Assembly: GCA_014529385.2 (NCBI GenBank)
Contig: CM043950.1
Coordinates: 78,612,343-78,676,342, forward strand
Reading direction: 5' to 3'
DNA length: 64,000 nucleotides
From: Adiantum capillus-veneris
Taxonomy: Eukaryota > Streptophyta > Polypodiopsida > Polypodiales > Pteridaceae
The notes under the pieces: model-generated
What the model saw: only the letters and a program-made list of their open reading frames with translations
The model's database searches: none
What the model was told of the DNA's origin: nothing
Made by a program: the position numbers and the translations under genes
Part shown: one piece after another, positions 28,109-37,854 of the stretch
How positions within the stretch are numbered: position 1 is the first letter of the stretch
Layout of the letters: the number at the start of each line of letters is the position of its first letter

Positions 28109-30085
28109 ACACCTAGTCCAGAGCTAGTTTGGGTACCAAAGAAAGAACGATTTGTTCCACCTAGCTCAGGAAGGGGGGAGTCCCATGAAGATTCTAGCTC
28201 CTCATGTAATACATCCATAGAGGTAAAAGCTTCTACACAGCCTCCATCTATAGTAGTGGACCTCCATGAAGCTACAAAAGAATCCACACCTCCCAGTGTT
28301 CAAGAATCACCTGATGAACCACTTCAAGTTCGATCCTGGGAGAGTACCTTACCACCGTTGCAACTTGACGAGGCACCTAGGGTAATAGAAAACTACTAGC
28401 AAAAATCCTCACCTATTACCAACTGGAACAATTGGTTTCAAAGGGTGACAAGCTCATTTCAAACGGTATGATCTACCCAAGGAAGGGGGAAGTGTTTGCT
28501 GACATCCATTATTCACTTGTTTCCCTCTCAACCTTTTTCCCTGACCTCTCAATTCTAATCTTAGGGAATGTACATATAAAGCTTTATACTCACAAAAAAA
28601 AAAAAAAGAGCAAGAGCAATTAGCAAACGAGTATGCACAATAAAAGTCAAAACATTGACTCAGACCTACACATGTCACATCTGGTACAGTGAAACAGAAA
28701 CCTATGCCATAAAAAACCTTTGATCCTCATCACTTGAGTGATGGAGGGTAAGTAAGATTAGTACGATAGGAGTGTTTCTGTTTTAGAGTCGAGAGATTAG
28801 CAAAGTTCTCTTTTCCCACTAATGTTCCTCCTAGAGGTATTGTTTGTGTTTCATAGTGTGTACAGGAGCGTGTTGCTATTGATAGGATTTGGACCTTCAT
28901 GGAACCTTTCTCTCGTTCACACTTCAAATCAAGCGCGACCATCAACACAAACAGGTGTTTCTTATCCATTAGCATTGCCCTTATCTTTTTGCATCTATGA
29001 TTGTCTGCTTTGATTGTGATTGGTAGCATAATATTCAGCGCATTGGCTTAGTATCAAACATTTAATTCAATGTAATGTTTTGTCATAATCACTTGTTTAG
29101 GTGTAAAAATCAAGCAGTCCGACTAAGCTAGTTTGACCAAGCTAGGTATTAGAAATCTTCTCTTGATACCATGGGGAATGCCTTCCTAATAATCAATGGT
29201 TACTTAGGTTCTTAATCCGATTTAGGCAGCATTGTATGAAATGTACTAGGGCTTTCTAGTGGGCTTAACCCTAGTGACCTTTAGCTTAAGTATTATAAAG
29301 GGAGTTTACTAATGTGATGAGCCTGGGGAGGGTAACAGTGTTATATGACCCCCCAAAGTTACAAAATTTAAATGCTGAAAATGAACAAACAAAAAATCAA
29401 AGTGCCACAATGTAAAATCTTACGCTGGAAGAGAAATCTCAGCTTGATTTGGTACTTCACTCACATGTATCGCCTATGGTACTAGAGCCCTAGAGGTTCC
29501 CAGTGTGGGCGCTTTTCCTTGAAAAGCAAAAAACCCAAGGCATACAAAATAAGCACACACATCATAATTGAATCAATGTGAAAAGACATGGGGGGGTCAA
29601 AGAAAAAGTAATCAGTCAGGCGATGATTTCATGAGAAATTCCTTTTATGGTAGCTTAACTACAAAGTCTTCTAGATATAGCCTCTAGTCAGCCCTCGAAC
29701 ATGAATACTTGGCTCTCGCGATTAAACAACTTAATTGATCAGTGAAAATTAAGAAGCTTACCCATGGTATTAATATTCGATCTCTAGTGCCTTTCGACCG
29801 TCAAATTAGCGACCCCAGACTTGTTTAATTTTCTACCTGTACATCTGTTTATGCATTTGATTACATTGCAATTTAATGTTCATTGCTAACAAATTGTTTG
29901 AAATTCTTTTACCAATCAATTTGTCTACCTAAAACTGCATATGCTTTTTAAGAGAATGCCATTACTGTGCCAATGTTGTTTGATTTTGCAGTGACTGAAG
30001 AAGGCTAAGGACATTCATCTCAAATGCTCTTCCACCTCGACGAACCAGCTTCAAATCAATAGCTTCCGAGGACGGAATCTACATC
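28109..30085 (+). other. Element E 3' non-coding region
   Basis: About 2 kb between the last reading frame and the polypurine tract. I searched the translations for RT, RNase H and integrase motifs and saw none. It contains an A-run near 28593-28607 and no long open frame. The first 300 bp still look like decayed coding sequence of the preceding frame. The rest is unexplained spacer. Confidence 0.7.
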
Positions 30086-30098
30086 AGGAAGGGGGGCA
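30086..30098 (+). other. Element E polypurine tract
   Basis: AGGAAGGGGGGCA directly precedes the 3' LTR, as expected for the plus-strand primer. Confidence 0.85.
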
Positions 30099-30408
30099 TG
30101 TTAACCCTCGTGGCTCACGGACACCCTATCGCCTACGACGGACACTGTAACCATATTATTTATTTAAGTAGAGTCAGGCACCGGGCTTGTCGGTCCAATA
30201 GGAAAAGGGTAGGAGTGATCGCCGATGAGAGGCGCACTTTAACTTGGACATTCAAGGGATTAGTTGGTTAAGCATGGGCGCCCAAGTGTGAATGGGGTGA
30301 GCTCCTATAAAAGCCAACTAAACCTAATTTTTACTCATTCTCTCATTTGTGCAATAGAAGAGTGCCCTTGCTCCATCTCCATCTCCATCTTCTTCTTCTT
30401 CACCTCCT

Positions 30409-30468
<60 letters not shown>

Positions 30469-30711
30469 TGTGTGCAATCGAGCATTACGAAGGCACGACG
30501 GCGGCGAAGCGGTTGAGCGTGGCACGACTGCAGCTTCTTCTTCATCGCGGCGAGGAATCCACCACGAAGGCGAGCGTAGAGCGGTGAGTGACACACCCTT
30601 TGCTCTCTTGAGCTTGCTAGTTTAGGCTTGTTGTGTGCTTGGAGCAGTTTGTGGCTCGCACACGGTGTATTGGCAAGTCCCTTGCTTCGACAGTGCGGCA
30701 AGGAGCGCACA
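30099..30711 (+). repeat. Element E 3' LTR (613 bp)
   Basis: TGTTAACCCT to GCGCACA. Same as 21854-22452 apart from about nine substitutions and a longer GT/GA microsatellite (30411-30460). Confidence 0.94.
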
Positions 30712-30832
30712 ATTATGCAACAGAACTATCACGGAGCATCTGGTAAAGTGGAAGGATTACCCTGAAGAAGATGCAACTTGGGAAGACGAGTCGACGCTCT
30801 TAAAAGATTACCCAAACTCGTTCTTGAGATGA
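30712..30832 (+). CDS. Element D chromodomain, C-terminal part
   Basis: Continues the pol frame cut at 21853. The motifs EHLVKWKDY, PEEDATWEDES and LLKDYPNSFLR, ending at TGA 30830-30832, are the core of a chromodomain. This module reads histone methylation in chromoviruses and helps choose insertion sites. A longer frame starting at 30635 in the LTR of E is chimeric. Confidence 0.9.
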
Positions 30833-30852
30833 GGACATCTCAAATTTTTCAC

Positions 30853-30863
30853 GTTGGGGAGGT
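30853..30863 (+). other. Element D polypurine tract
   Basis: GTTGGGGAGGT immediately before the 3' LTR. Confidence 0.75.
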
Positions 30864-31527
30864 TGTAAGGTCTCTGACCCGATCACAAGAACACCCTTGT
30901 ACCACGAAATGAATACAATGGAATAAGTTACTATTTTTAGCAGTTTTTCAGATTCTATCAGTGCCATGATGTTTAGAATGTTATAAAGCTTAAAAATGTG
31001 AATTAAAATAATTTTTGTGAAAAATTTCCAAAAATAGTAAGTTTTTGGTCACCCGACCCGTCCAGTCTTGACCGTCTCGAAAATCTGCACCCGTACCCCG
31101 AATTTGAGAAAAATGCATTTTCGGACCCCGGGGGCTGCTAAATATGGCAGGTACTCGGGCCAGTACGCCTTAGTTAGAGCTTCGTATGGCAATTTACGGC
31201 ATCAAAATCCGATTCGTATGACCCGTTTTAGCCAAGAACCAAATTTCCTAAAAATTGTCCGGGGAGGTACCGGGGGCCCGGGACTGTGTGGGAACAGGTC
31301 CCAGGCCACTCCAGATCAGCTTTAGCAGCTAGGGGGCGCCCTCTTGCTTTGTGAGAGTCTTGGGAAAGCTGCCAAGCCTGCAACTCAGTCTCAGAACCAG
31401 TTAACCAAGCCAACGTGACACTTGGTGGGCAGAGAACTGGACTTGCCATGCTTAACTGGAGAAGCTCCCAGATGCATTTAGCAACCCAGATCGATTTTCA
31501 GCCTGTAGGAGCCTATTTAAAGACCTG

Positions 31528-31592
<65 letters not shown>

Positions 31593-33663
31593 ATGATCAC
31601 ACACACACACAGTGCATACACACACACCCACATACATTGGGGAGGTGCTGCCGAATCACACACCTATTGAAGAAGAAGCAAGGAGGGAGGTGCTGCCGAA
31701 TTTTCATCTCAAGAAGTTCGATTAGATCAGAGAATTGAGAAGATTACCAGCCCCTAATCACGGTAACGACAGTTTAATTAATGTTGTCTGTAAATTCCTT
31801 TCTCTACCATCAAAATTTCTCGTACATTATGCCTATTCCTAGCCGAAAATCTCTATGACTACTCTCTAAATTCTCCTTATTCGTACTCTATTATGTAATC
31901 ATCATTCCATAGCTGAATTATCAGCCATTCTTCACTCTTGATTAATGATTAGAGCATAATTATCAGAATCTTCTCTCTCTAGATAGCATAGTAATTAATC
32001 GGTAAGCTAGTATTTGTGCAGATTGAAGAGAATCACTATTGTAATCACTCATTAACATTGTAGCTTAATTGAATTCATTTTTCTTATGCATTAAGACGTA
32101 ATTAAGGAGAAATTAATCCGTCATTAAGTCTCTAAGAATTGGTTTTTCCTCACACATATGCATAGGGTAAATCTGCATCATCTAATTGCTAGGAAATAGT
32201 TTAATCATACTTAATCCAATTCTCTGGTAATTCTAATAGTGAAATCTTAATTATGCAAGCCGAATAATTATCTTAGAGCCGGTTCCCATAGGATTATGTG
32301 CCATCCTTAATGATTGCTTATGAAAGAAATCTAGACTCTCATATAGGAGGGATTAATTGATGTCACTAATCTACCCATTGGACTGTTATGATGCTTGTGA
32401 ACCTTAGCTCTTTCTCCAAGCTAATCATTTAAAGTAGTGAGAAATGGCCCCGGTTAAGAGGACGCGTTTCGGTGGTGCCCATGATCGCGAAGCAGGAGCG
32501 AGCAATGTCAACGGAAAGGGGAAGGCCCCCATGGACGAGCAAATACCGGCCATCTCACGGGCTATCTATGAAGAAGTTGAAGAGGTAGATCATATTTTTA
32601 TTCAAGTTGTTTAAATTAACATTGCATACGCTAGTTAGGAATGCTCATATCCCCAAACATGTTGGAGAAATCCGACGGAAACCTCGGCATTGAAATCATT
32701 GTACATTAAGTTCTAAAGTAGGAAGGTAATGTCTGATGGGTATGCTATTTGCAAGAGGAAAGAATGTTTGCTAGGGAAAATTTAGCTCGACATGTTCATT
32801 TTATTTCCAATGTTGAATTAGTCCTGACCCCCCTACTGATCACAGGGGGCAGAGTTCCTCGTTAGGACTCTTGAATCCACGACTTGCTTTCTATGCGGTG
32901 GATACCCACGACTTGCTTTCTATGCGGTGGGAACCCACGTCTTGCTTTCTATGCGGTGGGAGTGTCCATGACGTGCTTTCTATGCGGTGGACATACCTAG
33001 TTGTATGGGCAGCTAGGCGACAATGGGAGGAGTGAACTCTCGCTGGAGGGGGGATGTTGTACCTCCAGAACATTGGAATTTTTATGAATAAGTTTGAGTA
33101 GAATTTTTACTAGAATTCTGTCTTGGTGTTGTTTGCAATACTGGTTGAAGGGCTGTTTTAACAAACCATGTGATTCGGAATTAAACAAGGAACATTTATG
33201 TTGAACAACCTTTGTGGTAGTAATTAGGTCACACGATGAAGTGTGAGTGTGGGGGTGGAAAGTGGGGCCTTGGCTCAGGTTGCCAATGCCTATGAGAAGG
33301 GTGGTCCCGATTGGTCGGGAACTCTCTATCCCCATAGTGCTTACTCGATATTAGTAACACTCATTGCCCCTAGAGCGGGGAATTCTCGAGAGTACGTGCC
33401 TCTGAAACATGGGGAAAAAGGCACTCGAGGCTTCTCTCCTCTTGGAAGGTGGGTCATAGGATCGCTAGATAGTTCAAGTACGCTTCCCCTGCGAGGTGGA
33501 GCTAGATCTCCTTGCTAGTAGGCTCGAACTCGACTCACTTTGTGATGAGAGATCGTCCGCTAGTCGAACCCTGAACCATTTTGTTTGCTTCCGCTATAGA
33601 TCTAGTGGCCACCAGGTTTACCATCAGATCCGTTGTTTGATACGACGGGGTGGGGACCTCACA
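30864..33663 (+). repeat. Element D 3' LTR (2,800 bp)
   Basis: Partner of 14132-16893. About 29 substitutions separate the two. The CA microsatellite is much longer here (31530-31590, about 30 repeats against about 12). The gag-like exon is kept at 32444-32584 with its donor. Confidence 0.95.
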
Positions 33664-34259
33664 GGGCTGAACACCATAAGAAGTTGCAGATGGTATTGGC
33701 TCGATATGATGAATGTGGAGGACAACTAAATCCAAAGAAATGTCATCTAGCACAACCAAGGGTGAAGTTATTGGGCCACATGGTGTCAGAAAATGGCATT
33801 GAGGCTGATCCAGACAAGGTTAAGTCTATTATTCTTCTTCCATCACCTACGAGTACGAAGCAATTGGCAACCTTTATACACAAAGTGAAGTACATGACAC
33901 GGTTTATTCCATTGTCTTCTCAGCTTCTTTATCCATTACAACAAGTGGCAAAGCATGATCCATTTCAATGGCATGACAAGTGTGAAGAAGTGTTTCAAGA
34001 GGTGAAGGAGGTGTTAGGGGGGTTGTCAGCCATGCAGGCTCTTGATTGGGAGAAAGTTTTTTATGTAAATCCATCAGTAGGGGATGATGCAATTGGAGCC
34101 ATGCTATTGAAAAAGGGGAAGGGCATCCATTATATGAGGCCAGTGTATTGTTCAAGCCGAGTAAAGTTGGTAGCTAAGAGAAAGTTCTCGGAAGTAGATC
34201 TAGTGATGGCCACTGTGATATTTGCTTGTCGACGATTTCGTCATTACTTGCTACCATGA
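33664..34259 (+). pseudogene. Element C RT end and first RNase H
   Basis: Resumes the RT interrupted at 14131. It shows the thumb (CGGQLNPKKCHLAQPRVKLL, HMVSENGIEADPDKV) and connection/RNase H (FYVNPSVGDDAIGAML, YCSSRVKLVAKRKFSEVDL, FACRRFRHYLLP). It ends in TGA 34257-34259, where element A has an arginine (LPRPFV), so CGA to TGA is the likely cause. Reading then continues in the same frame. Confidence 0.87.
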
Positions 34260-34860
34260 CCTTTTGTTTTCTTGATGAGTTATGCATTTTTGCCACGATT
34301 AATTAATGGCACTAACATGTCAAATGTGGTGAAGAAATGGGTAATTGAGCTGCAAGAGTTTGAGTTCTCTTTTCTAGTGGAAGACAGTACAAGGGCTACC
34401 CTAGCTGATCTGCTGACCTACAAGAAGAATCCCCTTCTTGTTAAGGAAGAGGTGGTGAGAAAGGTAGTTGAAGAAGTGCCACAGATCAGCAATGCACATG
34501 TGTTGTTCTTTGATGGCTCATACAGAAAGAGCCATGATGCAGCTTCAGGGGGTATAGCACTTTATGATCCAGAGGGGAAGTTAGTATGCAAGAGAGGGTT
34601 CAAATTGGATGCTCATAATAACAATGACGCTGAATATGCTACTTTGGAAGCCGGATTACACATTTGTTTGAAGCATGGGATTAGAAGGTTGAGCATAAAA
34701 GGTGATGCCTTGTTAGTTGTGAAGCAAGTGTTGGGTGTGTGGAAGAGCAAGAACACCTCATTGAAGGAAATGTGTTTCAGGATTAAAGACCTGCTAAAAA
34801 AAGTTCGAAGCCTGGAGTATCAGTCACATTGAACGTGCTCTAAATGGAGAGGCACATGAA
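34260..34860 (+). pseudogene. Element C archaeal-type RNase H
   Basis: After a connecting stretch (KKWVIELQEFEFSFLVEDST) comes a second RNase H: VLFFDGSYRKS, GGIALYDPEGKLVC, NNNDAEYATLEAGL, LSIKGDALLVVKQV. The Asp (FDGS), Glu (DAEYATLE) and Asp (GDALLV) of the active site are present. A second, archaeal-like RNase H after the Ty3 one is known from the Tat lineage. The frame shifts near 34830, and the reading continues as RALNGEAHEATQ into the integrase linker. Confidence 0.85.
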
Positions 34861-35457
34861 GCAACTCAAATCATGATTGGGGAGCTATTTGTGTTGAGGA
34901 CCACTTTACCTCTTTATCATGGCAGGGAAAGTTTGGCTCAAGAAGAGGAGTTTTTTCTAACAGGAATCATTCCGAAGGACATTCAGAAGTCTAAGAAGTA
35001 TGTTTTTGTGCATAGAGCATACAGGTACAAATTGATTGGTGATGTCTTGTACATGAAAGGGGCTGATCTCGTGTTGAGACGTGTACCTTGGCGGGAGGAG
35101 CTTTACAGAGTGTTGGAAGAGAATCATGAAGGCGCATGTGGTGGCCATTTTTCTCTAAAGATCACCTTGCATAAGATCTTGCAAGAGGGGTATGTATGGC
35201 CTAGTTTGCACAAGGATGTTCACCATTGGTGTAGGTCTTGCAATAGGTGTCAAGCATTTGGGAAGAGAGTGTTGAAGCCAGAGCTACGAAAAATCATTAT
35301 GGCATTTGATGTGTTTGAAAAGTGGGGGATTGATGCAATCGGCCCGTTACCTATCGCAAGCAGGGCCAAAAGCTATATTTTGACTGCAGTGGACTATCTC
35401 TCTATAGCAATAAAATAAATCACTGCAAAGGATGTGGCAAAATTTGTGTACGATGAA
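34861..35457 (+). pseudogene. Element C integrase, zinc module and start of core
   Basis: The frame shows the linker (FFLTGIIPKDI, YKLIGDVLYMKGADLVLRRV), the HHCC zinc module (GACGGHFSLKITLHKI, YVWPSLHKDVHHW, CRSCNRCQAFG) and the first catalytic aspartate (KWGIDAIGPLP). A TAA at 35416-35418 interrupts, then KDVAKFVYDE leads to the insertion point of LINE G at 35457. Resumes at 42328. Confidence 0.87.
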
Positions 35458-35939
35458 CCTCATTCTTCTTAACTTCTAGCTTTGGATCCCCGCTCGCTGC
35501 TGCTGTCCCCCCTACGCTGCGGCATCGCCCCCCCCCCCCCCCCCCCCCCCCCCCCAGCGCTGCCCTCTCTGTCCCCCTGCCAGCCCTCGCTGCCCCCCTT
35601 GCTGCCCTACTTCTCTGCGCAATGCCCCACCCCTACTGTAGCAGCTCGAGACACTACCGCTGCTGCAACCCCGCCCACCACTACCGCCGCTACCATCCAC
35701 TGTCGACCCCCTGTTGCATGCGCTCCCACCATTTCCCCCGTCCGCTGCTGCTAGCACTCCCGCATTAGCCGTCCCCACCCATTGCCACTCCCCCCCCCGG
35801 CCCGCCTGCTCTTTTTCCTCACAGTTGCATCCCACATATCGGTACATACAACATTAACTCCATTTTGGGACAGTGCTTTGCGTTCCAAGTTGCAGATTCC
35901 TCCCGCCATTCTCTTCTTACGCCACAGCAGTAGACACAG
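35458..35939 (+). other. LINE G 5' region with 28-base poly-C run
   Basis: Very C-rich untranslated region. Positions 35528-35555 are 28 consecutive C. No convincing gene; open frames here are proline-rich by composition. It may hold the internal promoter expected in LINEs, but I see no identifiable element. Confidence 0.7.
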
Positions 35940-37064
35940 ATGGAGGCTCCAGCTTCGCCACAGAGGGACTCGCCCGAAGCCCCCTCGCCTGACCCCGCTG
36001 AGCCCACCATTCGACTTGCTTTTTCGCCGACAGAGCAAGTGAGCCTTGCCGCAAAGGTAGAGCGTTTGCAGGCGACTTCGGTCGTCTGCAAGGTTCTCGG
36101 CACCCGACCTAGCAGAGGAGTGCTGCGAGACCTTCTCCAGGCCCGCCTTCTCGCAGAGGTGGGCAAGATCTTGGATGTCCAGATTCTCGGACGGGGGGAC
36201 TACCAGATCGAGTTCAAGACTTCCGAGATGGCCTCCAAGGTCATAGCTATGAGTCCACTGGCCATCTGAGCATCACGCGCCCACTTTCGACAGTGGCGAC
36301 ATGGTTTTGACCCGACTTCGGATGTGCTAGTAGAGGAGGCAGACATCCCCATCTCAGTCTGCTTTCCGGGTTTACGGAGGGATTACCTTCCACTTCTCTC
36401 CAAGATTGGCTTCGCCATCGAGACTGTCCAGGAGACACCTCGTACGGCAGCATCAGTAGCTACCAAGGCGACTGGCATCCCTTCAGTTCGAGTTTTGGTC
36501 AGAGATACCCACACGGTCCCGAAGGTCATCCTTCTGCCTCGGGTGAGTGGGGGTTGGTTTAGATAGAGTGTGGAGTACTCGGGTCTCCCGAACCAATGCT
36601 TCATTTGTAGACAGATGGGCCACCTAGCGAAGGCCTGTCCACGGAGGAGGCCACAACCTGCACCTCAGCCTCAGCCCCAGCCTGCCATGGCTGGGCCGCA
36701 GCCACAGCCAGCGGCACAGCGCACAGATTCAGAGCCACCCTCCGAGCTTGGGGCTCCAGCGGAGGAGGGGTGGCAGCAGGCCCGTGGCCGTCGACGCCAG
36801 GGGCCACAGCGACAGCCTGGCACTCAGAGTGGCCCTCAGGTGCCTACTCAACAGCAGTGGGTTCCCACATGGAATCGATTTGGTCCTCTTCAGCAGGAGG
36901 AGACCCATACGCTAGCCTCCACCTCCACTTCACCCTCGCCATCCGCCCCACCTTCAGAGTTCCCTTCCTCCTCCTCATCCTCCCCCCCCCGGCCCTCTGC
37001 TCTCGTCCACTCCCCACCTCGCCCCCCTACCTCTGTCGCCCCGCCCTACTTCTCTTCTCCTCCG

Positions 37065-37096
<32 letters not shown>

Positions 37097-37220
37097 AGTT
37101 CCTTCTCCCCCTCCTCCTGCTTCAGTACCACAGTCGACTCTGGAGACTGGTCCCTCGCCGACGGCTAGGAGATCTCTTGGCAGCGCCTTTGCCACGAGTC
37201 GCCTAGCGAGAGAGGGTTAG
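35940..37220 (+). pseudogene. LINE G ORF1 (zinc-knuckle RNA-binding protein)
   Basis: The ATG at 35940 opens MEAPASPQRDSPEAPSP. The frame is interrupted by TGA 36267-36269 and TAG 36564-36566, both in frame (positions where Trp and Gln would fit). After the second stop comes a plant LINE ORF1 zinc knuckle, CFICRQMGHLAKAC at 36597-36638. A Gln/Pro-rich tail follows that includes a 32-base C run (37065-37096) read as polyproline. ORF1 protein coats the LINE RNA. Between 37221 and 37854 is further decayed ORF1 or spacer in another frame (for example 37490-37858), which ends with TGA overlapping the ATG of ORF2. Confidence 0.8.
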
Positions 37221-37854
37221 CCCTTCTTGCGGACCCCTATGCAGATTCAGACATCTTCCTTTGCAGCTATCCCTCGTGGTCTGACGAGTATTGACCTCCG
37301 ACGCCGATTACGGATTCACTCGCTTTCTCGGCGATTCCGCAGCAGACCATGAGGCAGCCTGCTTCAAAGGTCCATGCTTTCTTCCTCGCCGCTAGGGGGA
37401 TAGAGGCCTTGGACTCAGCAGATGGTTTTTCCTTCCCCCTCTGTTGTAGGACCGAGACAGAGTGGTCCCTCGACTCAGTGGTGGGATAGTTGCATACACA
37501 GGTTCTCGAGTTCTCTCACCACATGGGAGAACTTGGAGTTACAAATTTGCTGCAGACTTTGTGGCCACTGACCATGTTTGCGGTGACACCCCCAGACTCA
37601 GCAGGATGTAGGCACATTGTGGTGTACTTTTTTGCTGATACGCAGTGTTTGCCTTGCTATGTATACATTCATGAGGACTCCTTGATAGACGAGGTTGCTT
37701 TACGCACGGCTCGCTCTGCTTGGGCTTGGGCCAGGCACTCGCTGCAGTCTCGCATATCTAGAGGACGCTCGGATGCGGATTACTCCCCATCCAAGCCAGC
37801 CTCGAAAATAGCCCGTCTTGCTACTGCGGCAGCATCTGTTCTCTCTCGCTCCCC

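Larger units (their letters stand above)
21854..30711 (+). mobile_element. Element E: gag-protease-only LTR element (TR-GAG type), 8.9 kb
   Basis: It is bounded by LTRs of about 600 bp and flanked by ATTAC (21849-21853) and ATTAT (30712-30716), one mismatch. Removal restores the chromodomain of D (ERKL followed by CNRTITEHLVKW). The primer site TGGCGCCGCTGCCGGGGA at 22457-22474 is the Tat/Athila type, and AGGAAGGGGGGCA precedes the 3' LTR. The interior encodes Gag and a protease-like domain only. I find no trace of RT, RNase H or integrase in the 2 kb that follow, so it must use enzymes from another element. About nine substitutions separate the LTRs; eight are transitions. Confidence 0.93.
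14132..33663 (+). mobile_element. Element D: chromovirus with 2.8-kb LTRs, split by E
   Basis: It runs from TGTAAGGTCTCTGACC to GGGACCTCACA and is flanked by a perfect duplication GGGCT (14127-14131 and 33664-33668). The primer site TGGTATCAGAGC follows the 5' LTR at 16896, and a purine-rich GTTGGGGAGGT precedes the 3' LTR. Gag-pol is of Ty3 type with a C-terminal chromodomain, which is interrupted by element E. Without E it would be about 10.7 kb. About 29 substitutions in 2.76 kb separate the LTRs, or about 1%. Apart from one TGA and the E insertion it looks nearly intact. Confidence 0.95.

Noticed and set aside
30635-30832. A separate small chromodomain gene
   Set aside because: The frame starts in the 3' LTR of E and only becomes chromodomain after the junction at 30711. 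It is the 3' end of the D pol gene.
31415-31738. Histidine/threonine-repeat frame in the D LTR
   Set aside because: Translation of the CA microsatellite; length differs between LTR copies.
35482-35847. Proline-rich and glycine-rich frames on both strands at the start of LINE G
   Set aside because: Caused by C-rich composition around the 28-base C run.
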